Shown: positions 17,758-26,793, counted from the first letter of the stretch. The stretch: DNA of 51,304 nt from Thiomicrospira microaerophila (GCF_000934765.1 NZ_JYNN01000002.1:98777-150080), one strand, 5' to 3'. Notes: generated from the sequence alone by a model not told the origin. A program made the numbers and translations.

Positions 17758-20700
17758 ATGGTCAGTCAGTCACGTTGGTCTAGGCGTTTTAAGCAAAAAT
17801 TGGGTGCATTGACCTTATTGGTTGCTATTTGCTTTCCGGTTTACAGTGAACAAGAAGGCTTAAAATTGGGTATTTTGTCATTTCGTCCTGAAGAGCAAAT
17901 GCATCAGCAATGGCAGCCTTTGGTGGATTATTTGCAGCAAAAGGCGGGGGTGCCAATTCAGCTGGAGGTCTATAATTTTGAAGCACTGGAGCAGGCTGTT
18001 GCTCAAAATCATCTTGATTTAATTATTACCAATTCCGCACACTATGTGCGTATTCGAGCACGTAATCCATTAACCGGCCCCTTAGCCACCCTTATTCGGC
18101 AAGAAAGTGAAGCGCAACTCTCGCATTTTGGCGGAGTGATGTTTGTTCGCGCGGATGCGCCCGAACCTGCTCATTTAGCTGATGTCGCTAGCCTAACAAT
18201 GGCGGCGGTCAGTCAGGGCTCGTTTGGTGGTTATCAAATGCAGGTCAAAGAATTGTTTGACGCGGGTTTGGGTGTGCCATCGGATCGCCAGTTGTTTACA
18301 ACAGGTATGCCGCATGATGCGGTGGTGCAAGCAGTAATTCGCGGTGAGGCCGATGTCGGTTTTGTTCGTACTGGCGTGTTGGAAGATATGTTGAGAGAAG
18401 GGCGATTACAACCAGGCCTGGTTAAGCCAATATTGCTTCAAACCCTTGATGATTTTCCTTATGCGGTGTCAACCCGTCTCTATCCTGAGTGGCCCGTTGT
18501 GATGATGCCGCATGTCTCTGAAGAGATCAGCCGTAGGATCATGATTGGCCTTTTTTCACTGCAAGCGGATAGTGAGGCGGCACGAAAAGCCGGTATCCAT
18601 GGCTTTACTCGTCCTGCTGATTATCAACCCGTCGAAAACCTTCTGCGCAGCTTGCGTATCGCACCCTTTGATGCCGCGCCGGATTTTACCTTAATGGATA
18701 TGTGGCAGCGTCATGCGGCTTGGATTGTTAGCTTTGCCGCTTTGTTAGTGCTGTTTTTAGTGGGGGTGATATTACACATTCGAGCTATTCGTAAAAACGA
18801 AGCCAGTTTAGAGTTGGCGGCGAGTGTGTTTAGTCATGCACGTGAAGGGATAGTGATTACGGATACACAGGGTAAAATTTTGCAGGTGAATGATGCATTT
18901 TCTCGTATTACGGGCTATAACCGAGAGGAGGTTTTAGGCCAAAATCCGCGTATTTTAAAATCCGGTAAACAATCAAAAGAATTTTATCAGGCGCTATGGC
19001 TGTCGTTGGAGGCGAAAGGGCATTGGTATGGCGAGTTGTGGAACCGGCGTAAAAATGGCGAAATGTATGTGCAAATGACAACCATGAGTGCGGTATTCAA
19101 TAAATCAGGCGAGATTACCCACTATGTTGCCTTGCAATCGGATATTACCAGTTTAAAAGAGCATGAACAGAGGCTAGAGCATATTGCGCATTATGATGTG
19201 TTAACGAGTTTGCCTAATCGGGTGTTATTAGCCGACAGGTTAGGACAGGCGATGATGCTGGCTGATCGTGAAGGTGAATACCTAGCGGTATTGTTTTTGG
19301 ATTTGGATGGCTTTAAGGCGATAAATGATCAGCATGGACATGAGGTCGGCGATCAATTGTTGATTGAACTCGCCAAGCGGATGAAATCTCAGCTTAGAAA
19401 GTCCGATACGCTCGCGAGGATTGGTGGGGATGAGTTTGTTATTTTGTTGAATAGTTTAAAGACGGTGAGTTCGGCGCATAGTTTATTGCATGGTTTGTTG
19501 CATGCGGCTGCACAACCAGTGGTGATTAATGCGCGCCACCTGAAGGTCTCCGCGAGCATTGGCGTAACCTTTTACCCCTCTGATCAAGTGGAAGCCGAGC
19601 AGCTAATTCGGCATGCGGATTTGGCAATGTATCAGGCTAAACAGCAAGGTAAAAATCGTTATCATTATTTTGATATTGAACTCGATCAAAAAGATAAAGC
19701 GCACATGGCTTCACAGCAACGCATTAAGCAGGCTTTGGATAATCGAGAATTTGTGTTGTATTTTCAGCCAAAGGTTTGGATGCAGTCTGGCAAGATTGTC
19801 GGAGCAGAAGCCTTGATTCGTTGGCAACATCCTGAGCGTGGATTGCTACCGCCGATTGAGTTTTTACCGATGATTGAAGGCCAGCCTTTGAGTGCGGAAT
19901 TGGATTATTGGGTGCTGAGCGATGCACTGCGTCAATTGGATGAATGGTGTCATCAAGGTTTTGAATTTGTGGTGAGCGTGAATATCGGTGCACGCTTGTT
20001 ACAGCAGGTTGATTTTGTTGATAAGTTGATTGCTTTAACATCTCAATTTCCGAATGTGCCTGCTCGGCTTTTGCAGTTTGAGGTTTTAGAGACCAGTGCG
20101 ATTGAAGATGTTGGGCATGTGGGTAGTGTGATTCGGCGTTGCCAAGCGTTAGGCTATAGTTTTGCACTAGATGATTTTGGTACAGGTTATTCCTCGTTGA
20201 CTTATTTGCGGCATTTGCCTGCTGAGCTGGTGAAGATTGATCAGAGTTTTGTGCGAGATATGTTGCAGGATACCGAGGATTTAGCGATTGTTAATGGGGT
20301 GATTGGTTTGTCCGGTGCGTTCCATCGCGATGTGTTAGCGGAAGGGGTTGAAACCATTGCGCATGGTGAAATGCTGTTGTTAATGGGATGTCAATTGGCA
20401 CAGGGTTATGGCATTGCACGCCCGATGCCAGCCGTCGATTTTATACAATGGCAAAAGTTATGGAAGCCTGATCCCTTGTGGCAGAATTGGGCGGATAGAA
20501 AGCTTAAGCCTGTTGATTTAACCTTGTTATTTGCCGAAGTGGAGCATCGTGCGTGGATTGATAGCTTGGCGCATTATTTGAATGGTGAAATTCAGCGTCC
20601 CCCTCAGCTCGATGCGCATTTATGTAATTTTGGGCGCTGGTTTGAGCACCAGGGGCGGCGTGATTATGGTCATCAGGCAGGGTTTCAGTTGATTGATAAG

Positions 20701-20850
20701 ATTCATCACGAGGTGCATCATAAGGCTCATGAGTTGTTGGCACTCGAGACTGGGGGCAAGGGTCAGCAGGCCATCGATCGGCTTAATGAGCTTTATGACC
20801 TGCGCGATCAACTCGTTAGCGCCATGCGCGCGTTGTTGAATTCAAATTGA
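17758..20850 (+). CDS. PhnD-like sensor with PAS-GGDEF-EAL-CZB domains
   Basis: A 1030-residue membrane signalling protein. After a signal sequence, residues ~35-300 form a periplasmic phosphonate/phosphate-binding (PhnD-like) domain, followed by a membrane helix (~322-343). Cytoplasmic domains are PAS (~355-465), GGDEF (~475-635; intact RIGGDEF with an RKSD inhibitory site five residues before it), EAL (~645-895; intact GAEALIRW and DDFGTGYSSL) and a C-terminal CZB zinc-binding domain (~930-1030; HLCNFGRWF, then His-rich HHEVHHKAHE). CZB regulates the cyclase DgcZ by zinc in E. coli. Here it is attached to a dual-domain protein that also carries a solute sensor. I start at ATG 17758; the TTG at 17752 has no better ribosome site. 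It may sense the solute handled by the upstream porin and binding protein. Confidence 0.9.
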   Translation: MVSQSRWSRRFKQKLGALTLLVAICFPVYSEQEGLKLGILSFRPEEQMHQQWQPLVDYLQQKAGVPIQLEVYNFEALEQAVAQNHLDLIITNSAHYVRIRARNPLTGPLATLIRQESEAQLSHFGGVMFVRADAPEPAHLADVASLTMAAVSQGSFGGYQMQVKELFDAGLGVPSDRQLFTTGMPHDAVVQAVIRGEADVGFVRTGVLEDMLREGRLQPGLVKPILLQTLDDFPYAVSTRLYPEWPVVMMPHVSEEISRRIMIGLFSLQADSEAARKAGIHGFTRPADYQPVENLLRSLRIAPFDAAPDFTLMDMWQRHAAWIVSFAALLVLFLVGVILHIRAIRKNEASLELAASVFSHAREGIVITDTQGKILQVNDAFSRITGYNREEVLGQNPRILKSGKQSKEFYQALWLSLEAKGHWYGELWNRRKNGEMYVQMTTMSAVFNKSGEITHYVALQSDITSLKEHEQRLEHIAHYDVLTSLPNRVLLADRLGQAMMLADREGEYLAVLFLDLDGFKAINDQHGHEVGDQLLIELAKRMKSQLRKSDTLARIGGDEFVILLNSLKTVSSAHSLLHGLLHAAAQPVVINARHLKVSASIGVTFYPSDQVEAEQLIRHADLAMYQAKQQGKNRYHYFDIELDQKDKAHMASQQRIKQALDNREFVLYFQPKVWMQSGKIVGAEALIRWQHPERGLLPPIEFLPMIEGQPLSAELDYWVLSDALRQLDEWCHQGFEFVVSVNIGARLLQQVDFVDKLIALTSQFPNVPARLLQFEVLETSAIEDVGHVGSVIRRCQALGYSFALDDFGTGYSSLTYLRHLPAELVKIDQSFVRDMLQDTEDLAIVNGVIGLSGAFHRDVLAEGVETIAHGEMLLLMGCQLAQGYGIARPMPAVDFIQWQKLWKPDPLWQNWADRKLKPVDLTLLFAEVEHRAWIDSLAHYLNGEIQRPPQLDAHLCNFGRWFEHQGRRDYGHQAGFQLIDKIHHEVHHKAHELLALETGGKGQQAIDRLNELYDLRDQLVSAMRALLNSN
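18410..18423. repeat. 14-bp palindrome AACCAGGCCTGGTT, occurrence 1
   Basis: A perfect palindrome inside the PhnD-GGDEF-EAL gene, where it encodes Gln-Pro-Gly-Leu-Val. The same 14-mer recurs at 20882, 24988 and 25693. Confidence 0.9.
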
Positions 20851-20881
20851 TATAACGCAAGTTTGTAGACAAATTCATAAT

Positions 20882-20895
20882 AACCAGGCCTGGTT
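20882..20895. repeat. 14-bp palindrome AACCAGGCCTGGTT, occurrence 2
   Basis: A perfect copy in the non-coding leader of hemN, about 40 bp before its ATG. This is the only intergenic copy, so an operator role here cannot be excluded. Confidence 0.9.
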
Positions 20896-20935
20896 GGTTT
20901 AGAATGGCGCGAAATTAATGTTTAAAGGATTAACG

Positions 20936-22318
20936 ATGGAACAGGGTATTGAGTTTGACACGGATTTAATTAAGCGCTACAACCAAAGTGGGCCGCGCTA
21001 CACCTCTTATCCCACCGCCGTGCAGTTTGATGAAGGCTTTGGCATAGCGGATTATAATGCCGCTGCGGTTCGCAGTAATGCGTCAGGGCGCGGGCTGTCT
21101 TTGTATTTTCATATCCCCTTTTGTGACACGATTTGTTTTTATTGCGCCTGCAATAAAGAATGGACGCGTGATCGTAAAAAGACGACGCCTTATCTTGAGC
21201 GTTTGTTTAAAGAAATCGAACTCCAAGCTAAGTTATTTGACCCGAATCGCAAGGTTGAGCAGTTGCATTGGGGTGGGGGTACGCCCACCTTTATTAATCA
21301 CGATGAAATGCGTCAATTAATGGCAAAGACCCGTGAACACTTCAATTTGTATGATGATGATACCGGCGAATATTCGATTGAAATAGATCCGAGAGAAGCG
21401 ACGGCTGAAACCATTAAGCTATTGCGTGAGTTGGGCTTTAATCGAATGAGCCTTGGTGTGCAGGATTTTGATCCCAAAGTGCAAAAAGCGGTTAACCGCA
21501 TTCAGTCAGAGCAAGAAACCTTTACGGTATTGAATGCCGCGCGTGCGGAAGGATTTTTATCGGTGAATGTCGATTTGATCTATGGCTTGCCGTTGCAAAC
21601 TAAGGACAGCTTTTTGCAAACGTTGGACAAGCTCATTGAGGTGCAGCCAGATCGTTTTTCGGTGTTTAATTATGCTCACATGCCAACCATGTTCCCGACG
21701 CAGAAGAAAATGCGTGAAGAAGATATGCCAAGCCCTGATCAAAAGTTGGCGATTCTTCAAGCCACTACCGAGCGATTGCTGCAAGCGGGTTATGTTTACA
21801 TTGGTATGGATCATTTTGCCAAGCCTGACGACGAGCTGGCCGTTGCGCAACGTAACGAAACGCTATATCGTAATTTTCAAGGCTACTCGACCCACGCTGA
21901 CTGTGATTTGGTGGGCATGGGCGCGACCTCGATTGGGCTGATTGATAACACCTATTCTCAGAACCGCAAGAGTTTGGATGCCTATTATGCGGCAATCGAT
22001 GCCGGGGTATTGCCGATTTTTCGGGGGGTGCACCTCACTGAGGACGATGAACTGCGTCGTAATGTGATTACACGCTTGATTAGTCATTTTCATTTAAATT
22101 TTGAGACGGTTAATCAGCAGTGGGGTATTCGGTTTGATGAGTATTTTGCTAAAGAATTGAAAATGTTGACGGTGTTTGCGCATGATGGATTGCTGACACT
22201 GGATGATAAGGATATTTTCGTAACCGCGAAAGGGCGGTTGTTGATTCGCAATATTTGTATGATTTTTGATGCTTACTTGACAGTTGGTAGTAATAGTCGG
22301 TTTTCTAAGGTTATTTAA
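20936..22318 (+). CDS. hemN: Oxygen-independent coproporphyrinogen III oxidase
   Basis: A 460-residue radical-SAM enzyme that decarboxylates coproporphyrinogen III to protoporphyrinogen IX in anaerobic haem synthesis. The iron-sulfur motif CDTICFYCACNK shows the CxxxCxxC ligands plus the extra Cys typical of HemN. Upstream of it lie NQSGPRYTSYPTA (a family hallmark) and YFHIPFC; GGGTPT follows. Length is normal for HemN. ATG 20936 is preferred because AAAGGA lies six bases upstream; ATG 20918 would add six residues. The leader contains the AACCAGGCCTGGTT palindrome. No FNR-type box is visible. Confidence 0.95.
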   Translation: MEQGIEFDTDLIKRYNQSGPRYTSYPTAVQFDEGFGIADYNAAAVRSNASGRGLSLYFHIPFCDTICFYCACNKEWTRDRKKTTPYLERLFKEIELQAKLFDPNRKVEQLHWGGGTPTFINHDEMRQLMAKTREHFNLYDDDTGEYSIEIDPREATAETIKLLRELGFNRMSLGVQDFDPKVQKAVNRIQSEQETFTVLNAARAEGFLSVNVDLIYGLPLQTKDSFLQTLDKLIEVQPDRFSVFNYAHMPTMFPTQKKMREEDMPSPDQKLAILQATTERLLQAGYVYIGMDHFAKPDDELAVAQRNETLYRNFQGYSTHADCDLVGMGATSIGLIDNTYSQNRKSLDAYYAAIDAGVLPIFRGVHLTEDDELRRNVITRLISHFHLNFETVNQQWGIRFDEYFAKELKMLTVFAHDGLLTLDDKDIFVTAKGRLLIRNICMIFDAYLTVGSNSRFSKVI

Positions 22319-22344
22319 CCTTTGGCTTGTTTTCTGCTTGTTGT

Positions 22345-22367
22345 CACCCAAGATCGGTATTTGGGTG
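22345..22367 (+). promoter_or_regulatory. Hairpin directly before the small-ORF ribosome site
   Basis: A perfect 7-bp stem (CACCCAA / TTGGGTG) with a nine-base loop ends two bases before AAGGAG of the 54-codon ORF. There is no T run, so it is unlikely to be a terminator. It could affect translation or mRNA stability. Confidence 0.5.
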
Positions 22368-22381
22368 GCAAGGAGCAATGA

Positions 22382-22546
22382 ATGAATCCCACGATGATTA
22401 GAGAGTTAGCGAAAAGTATCCGTCAAGCTTTTGAGCATCATCAAGCGATTAAAATGCCCGTGATGCGCAAGGCGGAGTTTTCAAGCCTCCTGCATGAGAT
22501 ACGTATGTCTGAAACGATGTTGTCTTATGTGGCACGTCAGCGTTAA
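22382..22546 (+). CDS. Small basic protein of unknown function (54 aa)
   Basis: A short ORF with a perfect ribosome site (AAGGAG, six-base spacing) before the ATG, 63 bp after hemN. The product is basic, probably helical, and rich in Met, His and Arg (MNPTMIRELAKSIRQAF at the start, ending SYVARQR). It has no signal or membrane segment. I do not recognise the family. The ribosome site and plausible codon use support translation. It converges on a beta-barrel gene whose stop lies 11 bp away. A link to haem synthesis is possible only by position. Confidence 0.6.
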   Translation: MNPTMIRELAKSIRQAFEHHQAIKMPVMRKAEFSSLLHEIRMSETMLSYVARQR

Positions 22547-22557
22547 GCTTGGCCTGC

Positions 22558-23235
22558 TCAAAAGCTATAGCGAAAGCCCACTGTGAGTGCAGCATCTTTT
22601 TCAGAGTAAAGCAGACTAGTGGTTAGGGCGCTGTGCTGGCTGAGTAAATAGCCCAGCTGCAAGCTGGTGCTGTAGTTTTTTTGGTCTTCTCGGATATTGT
22701 TAATCCGCTGATTAATTCCCCATTCAATATTGGGTTTTGCCCAAGCACGAAAACCAAGGTCAATACCTTGATTTTTTTGGTTTAGTTTGATGCAGTTTGT
22801 TTCTGCGCAGGCTTTTGTGTCGTTAATATACTGGCCCAGATGGGTATAAATGTCAAACCGATTGAAAAAACCGAGTGCATAGCCCAGTTTAAAGCTGTAG
22901 CTCGTTTGTTGTAGTTTTGTGTGTTGGGTCGATTGCTGTGCTTGGGTGGTGTTTGCGCTAAAAATAAGCCCCGTTGCGGGGTGTTGGTAGCTGCCGCGAA
23001 AGCCCCATAGTGGAATTACCTTGTATTCATCGCTGCCAAGTTTGTTGGTATGCTCTAGTACAATAGGCTGGTCAAATAGCGCTGCGCCTAATTGGAGGTG
23101 CAGCGCATCATAGCTAAAATAATTTGTCATCGCATAGAGTGGCTGGGAAGAAAGCCCTAAGGCGATCAACCAGACCCATTTTCGCCCGCCGGACCTAGTT
23201 GGATTTTGCGGTGTTTTTAGTGTATTATTTCGCAC
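22558..23235 (-). CDS. Putative outer-membrane beta-barrel protein
   Basis: A 225-residue exported protein. The signal region (1-36) is long and has a twin Arg/Lys-rich front before WVWLIALGLSSQPLYA. The mature part alternates polar and hydrophobic residues in barrel-like strands and ends GFRYSF, with the C-terminal Phe expected for outer-membrane assembly. The one Cys pair (CAETNC) could form a periplasmic or surface disulfide. Size suggests eight to ten strands. The start is GTG 23235 with a weak ribosome site. No family name can be given with confidence. Confidence 0.65.
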   Translation of the reverse strand: MRNNTLKTPQNPTRSGGRKWVWLIALGLSSQPLYAMTNYFSYDALHLQLGAALFDQPIVLEHTNKLGSDEYKVIPLWGFRGSYQHPATGLIFSANTTQAQQSTQHTKLQQTSYSFKLGYALGFFNRFDIYTHLGQYINDTKACAETNCIKLNQKNQGIDLGFRAWAKPNIEWGINQRINNIREDQKNYSTSLQLGYLLSQHSALTTSLLYSEKDAALTVGFRYSF

Positions 23236-23439
23236 AGTTTAAATCTCAATATTGAGTCTGAATGTATCATGTCAAGCCTTTTGTAGCGCGTCACTATTAA
23301 GCTGCCTTGGGTTCAAACGTTTCGATTATATCCCCTTTACGCTGTAAAACCGTTACACCTTTTGATAAAGCCTCTTGTTTGAGTTCATCATAAATTGAAA
23401 AGGTGGCTAACACCAAATGGTGCTTATAATCACGATACA

Positions 23440-23604
23440 TAGGAGCCTGTCGGACTAAACCGGTCGAAGCGAAAAAAAGTCTGGTTTGAGTCAGTTTTTG
23501 TTCAATTCCGAGGAGAATAGCTAGCTATTTGACGAGGAAGTGGGCAAAAAATGGCCAAATCCAGCTTTTTTGCAGCCGATTGGCTTTAGTCCGACAGGCT
23601 CCTA
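23440..23604. mobile_element. MITE family 2, copy B, inside the nuclease-like gene
   Basis: The body is 23442-23602 (161 bp), with near-perfect inverted ends GGAGCCTGTCGGACTAAA / TTTAGTCCGACAGGCTCC and TA duplicated on each side (23440-23441, 23603-23604). In-frame restoration of the host gene on excision shows both the insertion boundaries and the TA target. Confidence 0.92.
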
Positions 23605-23898
23605 GGGAATAGCTTTTTAAAGTTGGTGTACTTTTTGGTCAGCAGTTTGGTTAAATCGTCTCTATGTGCTTTGTATTTCACTTCAATAATCGCCACATCC
23701 TTACCGTTAACCATTACAATATCAAACTCATCCGTGAGCTTGCCTGCTTGTCGGGTTAGGTTTTTGTCCATAAAGTCATAGTGGATGCCGCCCAGTGTTT
23801 GGGTGACGCCGAGAGAGTTAAAAAAGAACTCTTCAGTGATTTCGCCTAAATTACGGCCGAAAGCGCCGAGCATGTCACCAATTTTTTCAAGTTTACGA

Positions 23899-23982
23899 TC
23901 GGTTTTGGCTAGCTGTGCATCGGTTTTGGCTAGCTGTGCATCGGTTTTGGCTAGCTGTGAATCTGTTTTGGCTTGTGAAACA
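23899..23982 (-). repeat. 21-bp tandem repeat encoding heptads
   Basis: Three near-identical 21-bp units and a degenerate fourth encode the AKTDAQL heptads of the coiled coil. The unit is a multiple of three, so copy-number change would alter coil length without shifting the frame. Confidence 0.85.
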
Positions 23983-24070
23983 GCTAGACTGGCTACCAGT
24001 GCTTTTAATTCATCGTCGGTCATCTTGTTTGTTCTCATCTTTGCTTTTAATAATCAATAGTATAGCACAA

Positions 24071-24862
24071 TTACTTTTTCTGGCATTGGATGCAATGAGG
24101 GTCTTGCTTTAGGTTGAATTGACGAAATTGCATAGTAAGCCCGTCAATTAAAAGCAATTTTCCTACCAATGTGGGTAAGCCGATTAGCGCTTTAATTGCT
24201 TCCATCGCCTGCATTGAGCCCACCATGCCGACTAGGGGTGATACAACACCATTGCGGCTGCAACTTTGGTCATTTGATGTGCCGGGTTTGTACAGACATT
24301 CATAGCAGGGTGAATCGTCATGTCTAAAGTCATAGGTGGTCAGCTGACCTTCCCAGCGAATCGCGGCGCCCGATACTAAGGGTTTTCTTGCTTTTAAGCA
24401 GGCCTGGTTGAGCGCATAGCGGGTTTCAAAATTATCTGAACAGTCTAAAACAATATCAACTTGTTGTATAAGCGCATCGAGCGCTTCGTTTTCAAGTTGA
24501 TGGCTAATGACGTGCGTTTGGCAAAAATGGTTGAGTTGTGCCAGTGTGTGTGCGGCGGATTCGGCTTTGTTTTGACCAATGCGCTGTTCGTTGTGAATGA
24601 TTTGGCGCTGTAAGTTGGAATCGTCTACCTGATCAAAGTCCACCAAGGTCAACTGACCCAATCCAGCGGCAGCAAGGTAAAGCGCGGCAGGCGAACCTAG
24701 CCCGCCAAGGCCAATAACCAGCGCGTGGGATTGCGCTAGTTTAAGCTGGCCGGCATAATCAATATCAGACAAAAGAATTTGGCGTGAAAAGCGGTTAAGT
24801 TGCGCATCGTCAAGTTCAGTCGGTGTTTTTTCAGTCGGTGTTTTATTGGGCTGTGTCATCAT
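24071..24862 (-). CDS. moeB: MoeB/ThiF-family adenylyltransferase
   Basis: A 263-residue E1-like enzyme. It activates the C terminus of a sulfur-carrier protein (MoaD or ThiS) by adenylation. Visible are the nucleotide-binding GLGGLGSPAALYLAAAG (~50-66), the DFDQVDDSNLQRQ segment with the catalytic arginine region, and two Cys pairs (CYEC and CIQC) forming the structural zinc site. Length fits MoeB without a rhodanese domain. No thi or moa genes lie nearby, so MoeB against ThiF is unresolved. It overlaps the end of prmC by 20 bp. The N terminus has a short duplicated TEKTPTE stretch. Confidence 0.88.
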   Translation of the reverse strand: MMTQPNKTPTEKTPTELDDAQLNRFSRQILLSDIDYAGQLKLAQSHALVIGLGGLGSPAALYLAAAGLGQLTLVDFDQVDDSNLQRQIIHNEQRIGQNKAESAAHTLAQLNHFCQTHVISHQLENEALDALIQQVDIVLDCSDNFETRYALNQACLKARKPLVSGAAIRWEGQLTTYDFRHDDSPCYECLYKPGTSNDQSCSRNGVVSPLVGMVGSMQAMEAIKALIGLPTLVGKLLLIDGLTMQFRQFNLKQDPHCIQCQKK

Positions 24863-25712
24863 CGATTTTTCCTACAGTGACGCGCGGATGACCGCTCAAA
24901 TCCTGGTGGGTTTGTACAGCGCAAAATCCGGCTTGTTTAAATAGCGTTTGTACCGCATCGGCTTGATTATAACCATGCTCAACCAATAACCAGGCCTGGT
25001 TGTTTAAAAATTTGGGTGCTTGTTCAATAATCTGGCGCAAATCGGCTAACCCATCTTGACCTGCGCTGAGGGCGCTGGCGGGTTCAAACCTTAAATCCCC
25101 TTGAGTAAGATGCGGGTCGTGGCGTTCGATATAGGGCGGGTTAGACACGATGCAATCAAAGCGTTGCTCAGCCAGCGCACTAAACCAATCACTTTGCAGC
25201 ATCTTCACCTTAAGCTGGTGGCGCTCGGCGTTTTGGCGTGCGATATCAAGCGCATCGGTAGAGTAATCCACGGCGATCACGCGTGCGTCAGGGCGTTCAT
25301 AGGCGAGGGCGAGGGCAATCGCACCCGAACCCGTGCCCATGTCTAAAATATGCGGTTGTTGGATCTGCTGGATTTTTTCCAGCGCCCGTTCTACTAGCGT
25401 TTCGGTATCCGCACGGGGGATTAGGGTGGCGGGTGAAACCGCAAGTTCTAGCCCCCAAAACTCTCGCGTACCGAGAATATAGGCGATAGGCTCGCCTGTA
25501 GCACGGCGTTGAACAAGTTCAAAAAACGCGCTGGATTCGGCATTTGACAGCCGTTTTTCTGGCCAAGTCAGCAAGTAGCTGCGAGTAACGCCAAGGCAGT
25601 GACAAAGCAATAATTCGGCTTCAAGCTTATGCGGATTGGCTTGCGAGGCCGTTTGCAGTTGGCTAACTGCCTCGCTAATGGCCTCTTTTATCAACCAGGC
25701 CTGGTTAGTCAT
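24843..25712 (-). CDS. prmC: Release-factor glutamine methyltransferase
   Basis: A 289-residue SAM-dependent enzyme that methylates the GGQ glutamine of RF1 and RF2. It has the SAM motif [14 protein letters not shown] and the catalytic NPPY ([11 protein letters not shown]). Length and its place directly after prfA, overlapping it by 8 bp, are typical. Two copies of the AACCAGGCCTGGTT palindrome lie in or at the edge of this gene, both encoding Asn-Gln-Ala-Trp-Leu. Confidence 0.95.
   Translation of the reverse strand: MTNQAWLIKEAISEAVSQLQTASQANPHKLEAELLLCHCLGVTRSYLLTWPEKRLSNAESSAFFELVQRRATGEPIAYILGTREFWGLELAVSPATLIPRADTETLVERALEKIQQIQQPHILDMGTGSGAIALALAYERPDARVIAVDYSTDALDIARQNAERHQLKVKMLQSDWFSALAEQRFDCIVSNPPYIERHDPHLTQGDLRFEPASALSAGQDGLADLRQIIEQAPKFLNNQAWLLVEHGYNQADAVQTLFKQAGFCAVQTHQDLSGHPRVTVGKIDDDTAQ
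24988..25001. repeat. 14-bp palindrome AACCAGGCCTGGTT, occurrence 3
   Basis: A perfect copy inside prmC, encoding Asn-Gln-Ala-Trp-Leu on the minus strand. Confidence 0.9.
25693..25706. repeat. 14-bp palindrome AACCAGGCCTGGTT, occurrence 4
   Basis: A perfect copy at the prfA/prmC junction, beginning within the third codon of prmC and overlapping the prfA stop region. Confidence 0.9.
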
Positions 25713-26793
25713 TTGCGCTGAGTGCGGCTAGCAATTCAGCTTGATGTTCGTGTGAAAGCGGGTCAATCACACTGGATAGGCCGCCATTCATGATCTCATC
25801 AAGCTTGTATAGGGTCAGGTTGATGCGATGGTCGGTGCAACGACCTTGTGGGTAATTGTAGGTGCGAATGCGCTCTGAGCGATCTCCTGAGCCGACCAGA
25901 CTTTTACGCTCCTGCGCAATCGCTTGGTCATGCACTTGACGTCTTGCATCCATAATGCGTGCCGCCAACAAGGACATGGCGCGCGCGCGGTTTTTGTGCT
26001 GCGAGCGCTCATCTTGGCACTCGACAATCGTACCGGTTGGAATATGGGTAATGCGGATGGCGGAGTCGGTTTTGTTAACGTGCTGCCCCCCCGCACCCGA
26101 GGCGCGGAAGGTATCCACTTTTAAGTCTGCCGGATTGAGTTCAACCTGCTCGACATCGGGTGCTTCCGGCATAATCGCCACCGTCGCGGCAGAGGTGTGA
26201 ACGCGCCCTTGGGTTTCCGTGGTCGGAACGCGCTGAACACGATGTGCACCGGATTCAAATTTGAGTTTGGAATAAGCACCATCTCCGACAATTCGCGCGA
26301 TGATTTCTTTATAACCGCCATGTTCGCCATCACTGGTATTGAGCACTTCAATTTGCCAGCGCTGGGTTTCGGCGTAACGGCTATACATTTTAAATAAATC
26401 GCCAGCAAAAATAGCGGCTTCATCACCGCCGGTGCCCGCGCGAATTTCTAGGAAAATATTGGCATCATCGTTCGGGTCGCGTGGCAGGAGCATTTTTTGT
26501 AAATCAAGCTCATAGGTTTCAATCGCTTTTTCCAGTGATGGGTATTCTTCTTGCGCCATTTCTTTGAGTTCACGGTCGCCTGAGGCAATCATCTCCTTGG
26601 CTTCTTCAAGATCCGCTTCGGCGCGTTCAAAGTTTTGATAAACCTCAACAATCGGCGTGAGTTGAGAATGTTCTTTTGATAAGTTGCGGAATTGATTTTG
26701 ATCATTGACCACACTCGGGTCAGACAGCATGGCGCCGACTTCTTCAAGGCGCTCAACAAGGGTTTGGAGTTTTTGGCGAATCGAGGGTTTCAT
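25705..26793 (-). CDS. prfA: Peptide chain release factor 1
   Basis: A 362-residue RF1, which ends translation at UAA and UAG. The peptidyl-hydrolysis motif GGQ (235-237, in [13 protein letters not shown]) and the stop-codon-recognition tripeptide of RF1 type ([11 protein letters not shown]190-T-T192) are present. Length is normal. It lies 24 bp downstream of hemA and overlaps prmC, the classic proteobacterial order. Confidence 0.97.
   Translation of the reverse strand: MKPSIRQKLQTLVERLEEVGAMLSDPSVVNDQNQFRNLSKEHSQLTPIVEVYQNFERAEADLEEAKEMIASGDRELKEMAQEEYPSLEKAIETYELDLQKMLLPRDPNDDANIFLEIRAGTGGDEAAIFAGDLFKMYSRYAETQRWQIEVLNTSDGEHGGYKEIIARIVGDGAYSKLKFESGAHRVQRVPTTETQGRVHTSAATVAIMPEAPDVEQVELNPADLKVDTFRASGAGGQHVNKTDSAIRITHIPTGTIVECQDERSQHKNRARAMSLLAARIMDARRQVHDQAIAQERKSLVGSGDRSERIRTYNYPQGRCTDHRINLTLYKLDEIMNGGLSSVIDPLSHEHQAELLAALSAND

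Larger units (their letters stand above)
23297..24038 (-). pseudogene. PD-(D/E)XK-like coiled-coil protein gene interrupted by a MITE
   Basis: The intact 5' part (24038 down to 23605) encodes a heptad-repeat coiled coil (AKTDAQL repeated, ~residues 18-50) and a PD-(D/E)XK-like core with DEFDIVMV and IIEVKYK, as in DUF3782-type nuclease-fold proteins. A family 2 MITE then interrupts the gene after FKKLFP, and the current frame stops after five MITE-encoded residues (RSLSD). The 3' part resumes at 23439 and encodes MYRDYKHHLVLATFS onward to EPKAA and a stop at 23297. Deleting the MITE and one TA joins the halves exactly in frame, giving a protein of roughly 190 residues. The truncated 150-residue form may still be made. 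Confidence 0.88.

Noticed and set aside
19724-20167. Long antisense ORF (147 codons) in the EAL region
   Set aside because: It is antisense to a clear EAL domain with intact catalytic motifs and has no ribosome site or recognisable family.
24988-25706. NQAWL as a conserved protein motif explaining the palindrome
   Set aside because: The same 14-mer encodes QPGLV at 18410 and is non-coding at 20882, so the constraint is not on protein.
25815-26426. Several alternative-frame ORFs over prfA
   Set aside because: All are shadows of a strongly conserved release factor gene.
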